Shown here piece after piece: positions 45,405 through 60,139 of a DNA stretch of 64,000 nucleotides. The notes beneath the pieces were generated by a model. The model was given only the letters and a program-made list of their open reading frames with translations, was not told the DNA's origin and ran no database searches. A program made the position numbers and the translations under genes. Each line of letters starts with the position of its first letter. The first letter of the stretch is position 1. Source of the DNA: Monoplex corrugatus (lineage: Eukaryota > Mollusca > Gastropoda > Littorinimorpha > Ranellidae); NCBI GenBank assembly GCA_030674185.1, contig JAPXFY010000271.1, forward strand, positions 1-64,000, given 5' to 3'.

Positions 45405-46383
45405 ACAAACATGTCCAATGCATCAAAAAGGGACATGCAAATGTGTCTAATGTATGAAAGAGATGGACATACAAACATGTCCAATGTATTAAAGAGCGAC
45501 ATCCAAACATGTCCAATGTATTAAAGAGGCACATACAAACATGTCCAATGCATCAAAAAAGGATATACAAACATGTCCAATGTATTAAAGAGGGACATAC
45601 AAACATGTCCAATACATCAAAAAAGGACATCCAAACATGTCCAATGCATCAAAAAGGGACGTACAAACATTTCCAATGCATCAAAAAGGGACATACAAAC
45701 ATGTCCAATGCATCAAAAAGGGACATACAAACATGTCTAATGCATGAAACAGAGGGACATGCAAACATGTCCAATGCATTAAAGACGTAAAAACATGTCC
45801 AATGCATCAAAAAGGGGCATACAAACATGTTCAATACATCAAAAAGGGACATATAAACATGTCCAATGCATCAAAAAAGGACATCCAAACATGTCCAATG
45901 CATCAAAAAAGGACATAGAAACATGTCCAATGCATCAAAAAAGGACATCCAAACATGTCCAATGTATGAAAGAGAGGGACATACAAACATGTCCAATGCA
46001 TGAAAAAGAGGGACATGCAAACATGTCCAATGCATTAACGAGATGGACAAACATGTCCAATGCATCAAAGAGGGACATACAAACATGTCCAATGCATCAA
46101 AAGGGACATAAAAACATGTCCAATGAATGAGAGGGACATACAAACATGTCCAATGCATCGAAGATGGACATACAAACATTCCAATGCATGAAAGAGGGAC
46201 ATACAAACATGTTCAATCATCGAAGAGGGACATACAAACAGTCCAATGCATCAAAGATGGACATACCAACATGTCCAATTCATGAAAGAGGGACATACAA
46301 ACATGTCGAATGCATCGAAGAGGGACATAGAAACATGTCCAATGCATCGAAGAGGGACATACAAACATGTCCAATACATCAAA
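45405..46383 (+). repeat. SatA array (LINE empty-site paralogue)
   Basis: The segment at 45450-45500 is the uninterrupted equivalent of the LINE insertion site. Ends with the CATCGAAGAGGG set. Confidence 0.94.
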
Positions 46384-47313
46384 GGGTGGAAGACGGGTTG
46401 ACAGACGGGTGGATAGCAGGGCGGAAGGCAGGCGAATAGAAGGGTGGAAGACGGGCGGATAGACGGGCGGACAGACGGGCAGATAAACAGGCGGACAGGC
46501 GGACAGATGGGCGGGCAGTCGGGCGGAAGACGACGGACAGATGGGCAGATAGACGGGCGGACAGACGGGTGTACAGACGGGCGGATAGACGGGTGGACAG
46601 ACGGGCAGATATACGGGCGGACAGACGGGCAGACAAACGGGCGGACAGACGGGCAGACAAACGGGCGGACAGACAGGCGGACAGACGGGCGGATAGATGG
46701 GCAGAGAGACGGGCAGACAGACAGGCGCATGTACTTGCAGATAAATGGGCGGACAGACAGGCGGATAAACAGGCATACAGGTGGGAAGATAGAAGGGCGG
46801 ACAGACGGGCGGATAGACGGGCTTACAGGCGGGAAGATACAAGGGTGGACAGACGGTCGGATGGACGGGCTTACAGGCGGGAATATACAAGGGCGGACAG
46901 ACGGTCGGATAGACGGGCTTACAGGCGGGAAGATAGAAGGGCGGACAGATTGTCGGATAGACGGGCTTACAGGCCGGAAGATAGAAGGGCGGACAGACGG
47001 GCGGACAGACAGGCGGATAGACAGGCTGAAGAAGGGCGGAAGACGGCCGCAATATGGGCGGACAGACGGATGGACAGACCGCTGCAATATGGGACAGGCG
47101 GACAGACCGGCAGACAGACGTTCGGATAGACGGCCAGACAGACGGGCTCACAGACGGTCGGATGTACGGGTGCATAGACGGTCGGACAGACGGGTGGATA
47201 GATAAGTGATAGTCCGGTGGACAGGGGGGTGGAGAGACAGGCGGATAGGGGGCTAGATAGACAGGCAGGCAGATGGGCGGATAGATGGGTGGATAGGCAG
47301 GCAGACAGACTGG
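46384..47313 (+). repeat. SatB array 8 (930 bp)
   Basis: Offset 1,909 bp from array 7, with few substitutions. Confidence 0.94.
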
Positions 47314-48964
47314 ACAAACATGTCCAATGCATCAAAAAGGGACATGCAAATGTGTCTAATGTATGAAAGAGATGGACATACAAACATGTCCAATGTATTA
47401 AAGAGCGACATCCAAACATGTCCAATGTATTAAAGAGGCACATACAAACATGTCCAATGCATCAAAAAAGGATATACAAACATGTCCAATGTATTAAAGA
47501 GGGACATACAAACATGTCCAATGCATCAAAAAAGGACATCCAAACATGTCCAATGCATCAAAAAAGGACATCCAAACATGTCCAATGAAATCAAAAAGGG
47601 ACATACAAACATGTCCAATACATCAAAAAGGGACATACAAACATGTCCAATACATCAAAAAGGGACATACCAACATGTCCAATACATCAAAAAGGGACAT
47701 ACAAACATGTCCAATTCATGAAAGAGAGGGACATGCAAACATGTCCAATGCATTAAAGACGTAAAAACATGTCCAATGCATCAAAAAGGGACATACAAAC
47801 ATGTCCAATGCATTATAAAAGGACATACAAACATGTCCAATGCATCAAAAAAGGACATCCAAACATGTCCAATGCATCAAAAAGGGACATACAAACATGT
47901 CCAATGCATCAAAAAGGGACATACAAACATGTCCAATGCATCAAAAAGGGACATACAAACATGTCTAATGCATGAAACAGAGGGACATGCAAACATGTCA
48001 AATGCATGAAAGAGAGGGACATGCAAACATGTCCAATGCATTAAAGAGAGGGACATACAAACATGTCCAATGCAGCAAAAGGGACATACAAACATCTCCA
48101 ATGCAGCAAAAAGGGACATAGAAACATGTCCAATACATCAAAAACGGACATACAATCATGTCCAATACATCAAAAAGGGACATACAAACATGTCCAATTC
48201 ATGAAATAGAGGGACATGCAAACATGTCCAATGCATTAAAGACGTAAAAACATGTCCAATGCATCAAAAAGGGACATACAAACATGTCCAATGCATAAAA
48301 AAAGGACATACAAACATGTCCAATGCATCAAAAAAGGACATCCAAACATGTCCAATGCATCAAAAAGGGACATACAAACAAGTCCAATGCATCAAAAAGG
48401 GACATACAAACATGTCCAATGCATCAAAAAGGGACATACAAATATGTCTAATGCATGAAACAGAGGGACATGCAAACATGTCAAATGCATTAAAGAGAGG
48501 GACATACAAACATGTCCAATGCAGCAAAAGGGACATACAAACATGTCCAATGCGGCAAAAGGGACATACAAACATGTCCAATGCATTAACGAGATGGACA
48601 AACATGTCCAATGCATCAAAGAGGGACATACAAACATGTCCAATGCATCAAAAGGGACATAAAAACATGTCCAATGAATGAGAGGGACATACAAACATGT
48701 CCAATGCATCAAAAGGGACATAAAAACATGTCCAATGAATGAGAGGGACATACAAACATGTCCAATGCATGAAAGAGGGACATACAAACATTCCAATGCA
48801 TGAAAGAGGGACATACAAACAGTCCAATGCATCAAAGATGGACACACCAACATGTCCAATTCATGAAAGAGGGACATACAAACATGTCGAATGCATCGAA
48901 GAGGGACATAGAAACATGTCCAATGCATCGAAGAGGGACATACAAACATGTCCAATACATCAAA
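47314..48964 (+). repeat. SatA array with internal ~480-bp duplication
   Basis: The stretch beginning GACGTAAAAACATGTCC at 47759 recurs at 48241 with the same order of monomer types. Confidence 0.94.
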
Positions 48965-49954
48965 GGGTGGAAGACGGGTTGACAGACGGGTGGATAGCAG
49001 GGCGGAAGGCAGGCGAATAGAAGGGTGGAAGACGGGCGGATAGACGGGCGGACAGACGGGCAGATAGACAGGCGGACAGGCGGACAGATGGGCGGGCAGT
49101 CGGGCGGAAGACGACGGACAGATGGGCAGATAGACGGGCGGACAGACGGGTGTACAGACGGGCGGATAGACGGGTGGACAGACGGGCAGATATACGGGCG
49201 GACAGACGGGCAGACAAACGGGCGGACAGACGGGCAGACAAACGGGCGGACAGACAGGCGGACAGACGGGCGGATAGATGGGCAGAGAGACGGGCAGACA
49301 GACAGGCGCATGTACTTGCAGATAAACGGGCGGACAGACAGGCGGATAAACAGGCATACAGGCGGGAAGATAGAAGGGCGGACAGACGGGCGGAAAGAAG
49401 GTCGGATAGACGGGCTTACAGGCGGGAAGATAGAAGGGCGGACAGACGGGCGGATAGACGGGCTTCCAGGCGGGAAGATACAAGGGCGGACAGACGGTCG
49501 GATGGACGGGCTTACAGGCGGGAAGATACAAGGGCGGACAGACGGTCGGATGGACGGGCTTACAGGCGGGAAGATAGAAGGGCGGACAGATTGTCGGATA
49601 GACGGGCTTACAGGCCGGAAGATAGAAGGGCGGACAGACGGGCGGACAGACAGGCGGATAGACAGGCTGAAGAAGGGCGGAAGACGGCCGCAATATGGGC
49701 GGACAGATGGATGGACAGACCGCTGCAATATGGGACAGGCGGACAGACCGGCAGACAGACGTTCGGATAGACGGCCAGACAGACGGGATCACAGACGGTC
49801 GGATGTACGGGTGCATAGACGGTCAGACAGACGGGTGGATAGATAAGTGATAGTCCGGTGGACAGGGGGGTGGAGAGACAGGCGGATAGGGGGCTAGATA
49901 GACAGGCAGGCAGACGGGCGGATAGATGGGTGGATAGGCAGGCAGACAGACTGG
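48965..49954 (+). repeat. SatB array 9 (990 bp)
   Basis: Contains the GGCGGAAAGAAGGTCGGATA insertion near 49390, shared with array 10 but not with 7 and 8. Confidence 0.94.
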
Positions 49955-51417
49955 ACAAACATGTCCAATGCATCAAAAAGGGACATGCAAATGTGTCTAA
50001 TGTATGAAAGAGATGGATATACAAACATGTCCAATGTATTAAAGAGCGACATCCAAACATGTCCAATGCATCAAAAAAGGATATACAAACATGTCCAATG
50101 CATGAAAGACATCAAAACAAGTCCAATACATCAAAAATGGACTTACAAACATGTCCAATACATGAAAGACGTGAAAACATGTCCAATGCATGAAAAAGGG
50201 ACATACAAACATGTCCAATGCATGAAAGACGTAAAAACATGTCCAATACATCAAAAATGGACATACAAACATGTCCAATACATCAAAAAGGGACATACAA
50301 ACATGTCCAATACATCAAAAAGGGACATACAAACACGTCCAATACATCAAAAAAGGACATACAAACATGTCCAATGCATCAAAAAAGGATATACAAACAT
50401 GTCCAATGTATTCAAGAGGGACATACAAACATGTCCAATGCATGAAAGACATCAAAACAAGTCCAATACATCAAAAATGGATATACAAACATGTCCAATG
50501 TATTCAAGAGGGACATACAAACATGTCCAATGCATGAAAGACATCAAAACAAGTCCAATGCATCAAAAAAGGATATACAAACATGTCCAATGTATTCAAG
50601 AGGGACATACAAACATGTCCAATACATGAAAGACGTGAAAACATGTCCAATGCATGAAAAAGGGACATACAAACATGTCCAATGCATGAAAGACGTAAAA
50701 ACATGTCCAATACATCAAAAAAGGACATACAAACATGTCCAATACATAAAAAAGGGACATACAAACATGTCCAATGCATAAAAAAGACATACAAACATGT
50801 CCAATGCATCAAAAAAGGACATACAAACATGTCCAATGCATCAAATATGGACATACAAACATGTCCAATGCATCAAATATGGACATACAAACATGTCAAA
50901 TGCATCAAATATGGACATACAAACATGTCCAATGCATCAAAAAGGGACATACAAACATGTCTAATGCATGAAACAGAGGGACATGCAAACATGTCAAATG
51001 CATGAAAGAGAGGGACAGACAAACATGTCCAATGCAGCAAAAGGGACATACAAACATGTCCAATGCATTAACGAGATGGACAAACATGTCCAATGCATCA
51101 AAGAGGGACATACAAACATGTCCAATGCATCAAAAGGGACATAAAAACATGTCCAATGAATGAGAGGGACATACAAACATGTCCAATGCATCGAAGATGG
51201 ACATACAAACATTCCAATGCATGAAAGAGGGACATACAAACATGTTCAATGCATCGAAGAGGGACATACAAACAGTCCAATGCATCAAAGATGGACATAC
51301 CAACATGTCCAATTCATGAAAGAGGGACATACAAATATGTCGAATGCATCGAAGAGGGACATAGAAACATGTCCAATGCATCGAAGAGGGACATACAAAC
51401 ATGTCCAATACATCAAA
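49955..51417 (+). repeat. SatA array rich in 28-bp monomers
   Basis: 50100-50700 mixes CATGAAAGACGTAAAAACATG and CATGAAAGACATCAAAAC (28 bp) with 32-bp units. 50830-50940 has CATCAAATATGG monomers. Confidence 0.94.
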
Positions 51418-52407
51418 GGGTGGAAGACGGGTTGACAGACGGGTGGATAGCAGGGCGGAAGGCAGGCGAATAGAAGGGTGGAAGACGGGCGGATAGACGG
51501 GCGGACAGACGGGCAGATAGACAGGCGGACAGGCGGACAGATGGGCGGGCAGTCGGGCGGAAGACGACGGACAGATGGGCAGATAGACGGGCGGACAGAC
51601 GGGTGTACAGACGGGCGGATAGACGGGTGGACAGACGGGCAGATATACGGGCGGACAGACGGGCAGACAAACGGGCGGACAGACGGGCAGACAAACGGGC
51701 GGACAGACAGGCGGACAGACGGGCGGATAGATGGGCAGAGAGACAGGCAGACAGACAGGCGCATGTACTTGCAGATAAACGGGCGGACAGACAGGCGGAT
51801 AAACAGGCATACAGGCGGGAAGATAGAAGGGCGGACAGACGGGCGGAAAGAAGGTCGGATAGACGGGCTTACAGGCGGGAAGATAGAAGGGCGGACAGAC
51901 GGGCGGATAGACGGGCTTACAGGCGGGAAGATACAAGGGCGGACAGACGGTCGGATGGACGGGGTTACAGGCGGGAAGATACAAGGGCGGACAGACGGTC
52001 GGATAGACGGGCTTACAGGCGGGAAGATAGAAGGGCGGACAGACGGTCGGATAAACGGGCTTACAGGCCGGAAGATAGAAGGGCGGACAGACGGGCGGAC
52101 AGACAGGCGGATAGACAGGCTGAAGAAGGGCGGAAGACGGCCGCAATATGGGCGGACAGACGGATGGACAGACCGCTGCAATATGGGACAGGCGGACAGA
52201 CCGGCAGACAGACGTTCGGATAGACGGCCAGACAGACGGGCTCACAGACGGTCGGATGTACGGGTGCATAGACGGTCGGACAGACGGGTGGATAGATAAG
52301 TGATAGTCCGGTGGACAGGGGGGTGGACAGAGAGGCGGATAGGGGGCTAGATAGACAGGCAGGCAGACGGGCGGAGAGATGGGTGGATAGGCAGGCAGAC
52401 AGACTGG
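51418..52407 (+). repeat. SatB array 10 (990 bp)
   Basis: Offset 2,453 bp from array 9, same cassette order. Confidence 0.94.
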
Positions 52408-53280
52408 ACAAACATGTCCAATGCATCAAAAAGGGACATGCAAATGTGTCTAATGTATGAAAGAGATGGACATACAAACATGTCCAATGTATTAAAGATC
52501 GACATCCAAACATGTCCAATGTATTAAAGAGGCACATACAAACATGTCCAATGCATCAAAAAAGGATATACAAACATGTCCAATGTATTAAAGAGGGACA
52601 TACAAACATGTCGAATGCATCAAAAAAGGACATCCAAACATGTCCAATGCATCAAAAAAGGACATCCAAACATGTCCAATGAAATCAAAAAGGGACATAC
52701 AAACATGTCCAATACATCAAAAAGGGACATACAAACATGTCCAATACATCAAAAAGGGACATACAAACATGTCCAATACATCAAAAAGGGACATACAAAC
52801 ATGTCCAATTCATGAAAGAGGGACATGCAAACATGTCCAATGCATTAAAGACGTAAAAACATGTCCAATGCATCAAAAAGGGACATACAAACATGTCCAA
52901 TGCATCAAAAAGGGACATACAAACATGTCCAATGCAGCAAAAAGGGACATACAAACATGTCCAATGCATGAAACATACAAACATGTCCAATGCATTAAAG
53001 AGAGGGACAAACTTGTCCAATGCATCAAAGAGGGACATACAAACATGTCGAATGAATCAAAAGCGACATTCAAACATGTCCAATGAATGAAGGGACATAC
53101 AAACATGTCCAATGCATCGAAGATGGACATACAAACATTCCAAGGCATGAAAGAGGGACATACAAACATGTCCAATGCATCGAAGAGGGACATACAAACA
53201 TGTCCAATGCATCAAAGATGGACATACAAACATGTCCAATGCATCGAAGAGGGACATACAAACATCTCCAATGTATCAAA
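52408..53280 (+). repeat. SatA array
   Basis: Starts with the LINE empty-site flank. Ends with a CATCGAAG/CATCAAAGATGG set and AATGTATCAAAGGGTGG. Confidence 0.94.
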
Positions 53281-54183
53281 GGGTGGAAGCCGGGTGGAAG
53301 CCGGGTTGACAGACGGGTGGATAGCAGGGCGGAAGGCAGGCGAATAGAAGGGCGGAAGACGGGCGGATAGACGGGCGGACAGACGGGCAGATAGACAGGC
53401 AGACAGGCGGACAGATGGGCGGGCAGACAGGCGGAAGACGACGGACAGATGGGCAGACAGACAGGCGGACAGACGGGTGGACAGACGGGCGGATAGACGG
53501 GTGGACAGACGGGCAGATATACGGGCGGACAGACGGGCAGACAAACGGGCGGACAGACAGGCGGACAGACGGGTGGATAGATGGGCAGAGACACAGGCAG
53601 ACAGACAGGTGGATGTACTTGCAGATAAACGGGTGGACAGACAGGTGGATAAAGAGGCTTACAGGTGGAAAGATAGAAGGGGGGGCAGACAGGCGGAAAA
53701 CAGGCGGGCGGAAGGCGGGCTGAAGACGGGCAGAAGACGGGCGGACAGACGGGCGGAAAGAAGGTCGGATAGACGGGCTTACAGGCGGGAAGATACAAGG
53801 GCGGACAGACGGTCGGATAGACAGGCTTACAGGCCGGAAGATAGAAGGGCGGACAGACGGGTGGACAGACAGGCGGATAGACAGGCTGAAGAAGGGCAGA
53901 AGACGGCCGCAATATTGGCGGACAGACGGATGGACAGACACCTGCAATACGGGCTACCAGACAGGCAGACAGACCGGCAGACAGACGGTCGGATAGACAG
54001 CCAGACAGACGGGCTCACAGACGGTCGGATATACGGGTGGATAGACGGTCGGACAGACGGGTGGATAGATAAGTGATAGTCAGATGGACAGGGGGTGGAC
54101 AGATGGGCGGATAGGGGGCTAGATAGATAGACAGGCGGGCAGACGGGCGGATAGATGGGTGGATAGGCAGGCAAACAGACTGG
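53281..54183 (+). repeat. SatB array 11 (903 bp)
   Basis: Starts with a doubled GGGTGGAAGCCGG and has a GGCGGAAAACAGGCGGGCGG insert near 53693 shared only with array 12. Confidence 0.94.
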
Positions 54184-55691
54184 ATAAACATGTCCAATGC
54201 ATCAAAAAGGGACATGCAAATATGTCTAATGTATGAAAGAGATGGTCATACAAACATGTCCAATGTATTAAAGAGGGACACCCAAATATGTCCAATGTAT
54301 TAAAGAGTGACATCCAAACATGTCCAATGCATCAAAAAAGGACATCCAAACATGTCCAATGTATTAAAGAGGGACATCCAAACATGACCAATGTATTAAA
54401 GAGGGACATCCAAACATGACCAATGTATTAAAGAGGGACATCCAAACATGACCAATGTATTAAAGAGGGACATCCAAACATGTCCAATGTATTAAAGAGG
54501 GACATCCAAACATGACCAATGTATTAAAGAGGGACATCCAAACATGACCAATGTATTAAAGAGGGACATCCAAACATGACCAATGTATTAAAGAGGGAAA
54601 TAGAAACATGTCCAATGCATCAAAAAAGGACATACAAACATGTCCAATGTAGTAAAGGGACATACAAACATGTCCAATGTAGTAAAGGGACATACAAACA
54701 TGTCCAATGTAGTAAAGGGACATACAAACATGTCCAATGCATCAAAAAGGGACATCCAAACATGTCCAATGCATCATAAAAGGGCATACAAACATGTCCA
54801 ATGCATCAAAAAAGGACATACAAACATGTCCAATGCATCAAGAAAGGACATACAAACATGTCCAATGCATAAAAAAAGGACATACAAACATGTCCAATGT
54901 ATCAAAGAGGGACATCCAAACATGTCCAATGCATCAAAAAAGGACATCCAAACATGTCCAATGAAATCAAAAAGGGACATACAAACATGTCCAATACATC
55001 AAAAAGGGACATACAAACATGTCCAATGCATGAAAGAGAGGGACATGCAAACATGTCCAATGCATTAAAGACGTAAAAACATGTCCAATGCATCAAAAAG
55101 GTACATACAAACATGTCCAATGCATGAAAGACGTAAAAACATGTCCAATGCATCAAAAAATGACATACAAACATGTCCAATACATCAAAAATGGACATCC
55201 AAACATGTCCAATACATCAAAAAAAGACATACAAACATGTCCAATGCATCAAAAATGGATATACAAACATGTCCAATGCATCAAAAAGGGACATACAAAC
55301 ATGTACAATGCATCAAACAGGGACATGCAAACATGTTCAATGCATGAAAGAGAGGAACATACAAACATGTCCAATGCATGAAACATACAAAGATGTCCAA
55401 TGCATTAAAGAGAGGGACAAACTTGTCCAATGCATCAAAGAGGGACATACAAACATGTCGAATGCATCAAAAGCGACATTCAAACATGTCCAATGAATGA
55501 GAGGGACATACAAACATGTCCAATGCATCGAAGATGGACATACAAACATTCCAAGGCATGAAAGAGGGACATACAAACATGTCCAATGCATCGAAGAGGG
55601 ACATACAAACATGTCCAATGCATCAAAGATGGACATACAAACATGTCCAATGCATCGAAGACGGACATACAAACATCTCCAATGTATCAAA
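54184..55691 (+). repeat. SatA array; ATGACC and AGTAAAGGG variants
   Basis: 54340-54595 is a run of CATCCAAACATGACC plus AATGTATTAAAGAGGG monomers (32 bp). 54640-54735 has three 29-bp AATGTAGTAAAGGG monomers in tandem. 55070-55210 has 28-bp steps. Confidence 0.94.
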
Positions 55692-56595
55692 GGGTGGAAG
55701 CTGGGTTGACAGACGGGTGGATAGCAGGGCGGAAGGCAGGCGAATAGAAGGGCGGAAGACGGGCGGATAGATGGGCTGACAGACGGGCAGATAGACAGGC
55801 GGACAGGCGGACAGATGGGCGGGCAGACGGGCGGAAGACGACGGACAGATGGGCAGACAGACAGGCGGACAGACAGGTGGACAGACGGGCGGATAGACGG
55901 GTGGACAGACGGGCAGATATACGGGCGGACAGACGGGCAGACAAACGGGCGGACACACAGGCGGACAGACAGGCGGACAGACGGGTGGATAGATGGGCAG
56001 AGACACAGGCAGACAGACAGGCGGATGTACTTGCAGATAAACGGGTGGACAGACAGGTGGATAAAGAGGCTTACAGTTGGAAAGATAGAAGGGGGGACAG
56101 ACAGGCGGAAAACAGGCGGGCGGAAGGCGGGCTGAAGACGGGCAGAAGACGGGCGGACAGACGGGCGGAAAGAAGGTCGGATAGACGGGCTTACAGGCGG
56201 GAAGAATACAAGGGCGGACAGACGGTCGGATAGACAGGCTTACAGGCCGGAAGATAGAAGGGCGGACAGACGGGTGGACAGACAGGCGGATAGACAGGCT
56301 GAAGAAGGGCAGAAGATGGCCGCAATATTGGCAGACAGACGGATGGACAGACACCTGCAATACGGGCTACCAGACAGGCGGACAGACCGGCAGACAGACG
56401 GTCGGATAGACAGCCAGACAGACGGGCTCACAGACGGTCGGATGTACGGGTGGATAGACGGTCGGACAGACGGGTGGATAGATAAGTGATAGTCAGATGG
56501 ACAGGGGTGGACAGATGGGCGGATAGGGGGCTAGATAGATAGACAGGCAGGCAGACGGGCGCATAGATGGGTGGATAGGCAGGCAAACAGACTGG
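55692..56595 (+). repeat. SatB array 12 (904 bp)
   Basis: Partner of array 11 at an offset of about 2,411 bp. Confidence 0.94.
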
Positions 56596-58639
56596 ATAAA
56601 CATGTCCAATGCATCAAAAAGGGACATGCAAATATGTCTAATGTATGAAAGAGATGGACATACAAACATGTCCAATGTATTAAAGAGGGACACCCAAACA
56701 TGTCCAATGTATCAAAGAGGAAATAGAAACATGTCCAATGTATCAAAGAGGGACATACAAACATGTCCAATGTAGTAAAGAGGGACATGCAAACATGTCA
56801 AATGCATCAAAAAGGGACATCCAAACATGTCCAATGCATCATAAAAGGGCATACAAACATGTCCAATGCATCAAAAAAGGACATACAAACATGTCCAATG
56901 CATCAAGAAAGGACATACAAACATGTCCAATGCATCAAAAAAGGACATACAAACATGTCCAATGTATCAAAGAGTGACATCCAAACATGTCCAATGCATC
57001 AAAAAAGGACATCCAAACATGTCCAATAAAATCAAAAAGGGACATACAAACATGTCCAATACATCAAAAAGGGACATACAAACATGTCCAATGCATGAAA
57101 GAGAGGGACATGCAAACATGTCCAATGCATGAAAGACGTAAAAACATATCCAATACATCACAAAGGGACATAAAAACATGTCCAATACATCAAAAAGGGA
57201 AATACAAACATGTCCAATGCATAAAAAAAATTACATCCAAACATGTCCAATGCATCAAAGAGGGATATACAAACATGTCCAATGCATGAAAGACGTAAAA
57301 ACATGTCCAATGCATCAAAAAGGTACATACAAACATGTCCAATGCATGAAAGACGTAAAAACATATCCAATACATCAAAAAGGGACATAAAAACATGTCC
57401 AATACATCAAAAATGGACATACAAACATGTCCAATACATCAAAAAGGGACATACAAACACGTCCAATACATCAAAAAAGGACATCCAAACATGTCCAATG
57501 TATCAAAAAGGGACATACAAACATGTCCAATGCATCAAAGAGGGACATACAAACATGTCCAATGCATCAAAAAGGGACATACAAACATGTCCAATGCATC
57601 AAGAAAGGACATACAAACATGTCCAATGTATCAAAAAGGGACATACAAACATGTCCAATGCATCAAAGAGGGACATACAAACATGTCCAATGCATCAAAG
57701 AGGGACATACAAACATGTCCAATGCATCAAAAAGGGACATACAAACATATCCAATGCATCAAAAAGGACATACAAACATGTCCAAATGCATAAAAGGACT
57801 AAAAACATATCCAATACATCAAAAAGGGACATACAAACATGTCCAATACATCAAAATGGATATAACAACACTGTCCAATACATCAAAAGGGACATACAAA
57901 CACATCTAATACACATAAAAAAGGACATACAAACATGTCCAATGCAGCAAAAAGGACATACAAACATGTCCAATGCATCAAAAAAGGACATCCAAACATG
58001 TCCAATGCATCAAAAGGGACATACAAACATGTCCAATACATCAAAAAGGGACTCAACATGTCAATGCATCAAAAGGGACAAACATGTCCATATACATCAA
58101 AAAGGGACATACAAACATGTCCAATACATAAAAAAAAGGACATCCAAACATGTCCAATGCATCAAAAATGGACATACAAATATGTCCAATGCATCAAAAG
58201 GGACAAAACATGTCCAATACATCAAGAAGGGACATACAAACATGTCCAATACATCAAGAAGGGACATGCAAACATGTCCAATACATCAAGAAGGGACATA
58301 CAAACATGTCCAATGCATCAAAAAGGGACATGCAAACATGTAAAATGCATTAAAGAGGTGATATACAAACATGTCCAATGCAGCAAAAAGGGACATACAA
58401 ATATGTCCAATGCATTAAAGAGAGGGACAAACATGTACCAATGCAATCAAAAAGGGACATACAAACATGTCCAATGAATAGAGAGGGACATACAAACATG
58501 TCCAATGCTTCGAAGATGGACATACAAACATTCCAATGCATGAAGAGGGACATACAAACATGTCCAATGCATCGAAGAGGGACATACAAACATGTCCAAT
58601 GCATCAAAGAGGGACATACAAACATGTCCATGTATCAAA
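56596..58639 (+). repeat. SatA array; indel-rich after 57.77 kb
   Basis: 57400-57760 is near-consensus. 57770-58520 has many 1-2 base deletions and insertions (CATGTCAATGC, ACACTGTCC, CATGTACCAATGCAATC). Confidence 0.93.
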
Positions 58640-59758
58640 GGGTGGAAAACGGTTTGACGGACAGGCGGATAGCAGGGCGGAAGACGTGCGGATAGCTGGG
58701 TAGAAGACGGGCGGATTGACAGGCAGACAGATGGCAGATGGGCAGACATACAGGTGGACAGGCGGACAGATGGGCGGACAGACGGGCGGAAGACGGGAAG
58801 ACAGGCGGACAGACGGGCAGACAGACGGGCAGACAGACGGGCGGGTAGACGGGCGGACAGACGGGCAGATATACGGGCAAGCAGATGGGCGGATGTACTT
58901 GCGGATAAACGGGCGGACAGACAGGCAGATAGACAGGCTTGCAGGAGGGAAGCTAGAAGGGCAGACAGACAGTCGGAAGACGGGCAGAAGACGGGCGGAA
59001 GACGGGCGGAAGACAGGCGGACAGATGGGCGGAAAGAAGGGCGGATAGAAGGGCGGAAGACGGGCAGAATGACGGGCGGAAAGAATGGTGGAAGACAGGC
59101 GGATAGATGGGCTTACAGGCGGGAAGATAGAAGGGCGGACAGACGGGCGGACAGACGGTTGGAATACGGGCTAACAGACGGGTGGACAGACCGCCAGACA
59201 GACGGGCAGACAGACGGGCGGATAGACGGGCGGACAGACGGGCAGATAGACGGGCAGATAGACGGGCAGACAGATGGGCTAACAGACGGGCGTAAGACGG
59301 CGGATAGACGGGTGGTTAGATGCGTGGACAGACGGGTGGATAGGCGGACAGACAGACAGGTGGACAGACGGGCCGACAGATGGGCGGTAAGATGGGCGGA
59401 AGACGGGCAGATAGACGGGTGGACAGACGGACGGACAGATGAGCGGTTAGACGGGCGGACAGACGGGCAGATAGAGGGCGGACACACGGGCCGACAGACG
59501 GGCAGACAGATGGGCTATCAGACGGGCAGATGTACGGGCGGATAGACGGGCAGACAGACTCGCAGACGTGCGGGTGGATAGACTGGCGAATAGACGGGTG
59601 GACAGACATGGGACAGTCGAGTGGATAGATGTTCGGACAGATGGTTGGATACATAAGTGAATAGCCGGGTGGACAGGGGGGGGGGGTGGACAGATGGACC
59701 GACAGTTGTGTAGACAGACAGGCGGATAGATGGGTGGATAGGCGGGGAGACAGACGGG
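58640..59758 (+). repeat. SatB array 13
   Basis: Resembles array 2 rather than its neighbours: GGCGGAAAGAAGGGCGG runs, a homopolymer of ten G near 59676-59685 and the GTTGTGTAGACAG end block. Confidence 0.93.
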
Positions 59759-60139
59759 ACAAACATGTCCAATGCATTAAAGAGAGGGACACACAAACTT
59801 GTCAAATGCATCAAAGAGGGACACACAAATATGTCCAATACATCAAAAGGGGACACACAAACATGTCCCAATGTATCAAAGAGAGGGACATACAAGCATG
59901 TCCAATGCATGAAAGAGGGACATACAGACATGTCCAATGAATGAAAGAGAGGGATATACAAACATGCCCAATGCATCAAAAGGAGACATACCAACATGTC
60001 CAATGCATCAAGGAGGGACATACAAAATGTCAAATGCATCAAAGATGGACATACAAACATGTCCAATGCATCAAAGAGGGACATACAAACATGTCCAATG
60101 CATCAAAGATGGACATACAAACATGTCCAATGCATCAAA
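59759..60139 (+). repeat. SatA array
   Basis: Close counterpart of 1839-2185 (GACACACAAAC monomers, then AAAAGGAGACATACCAACATG). Confidence 0.94.

Noticed and set aside
48392..49816. 474-codon minus-strand ORF rich in CPPVCPPVYLP, and similar Pro/Ser-rich ORFs on all SatB arrays
   Set aside because: It is the translation of the SatB 12-bp unit joined to SatA. Period, junctions and lack of non-repeat sequence show it is a repeat artefact.
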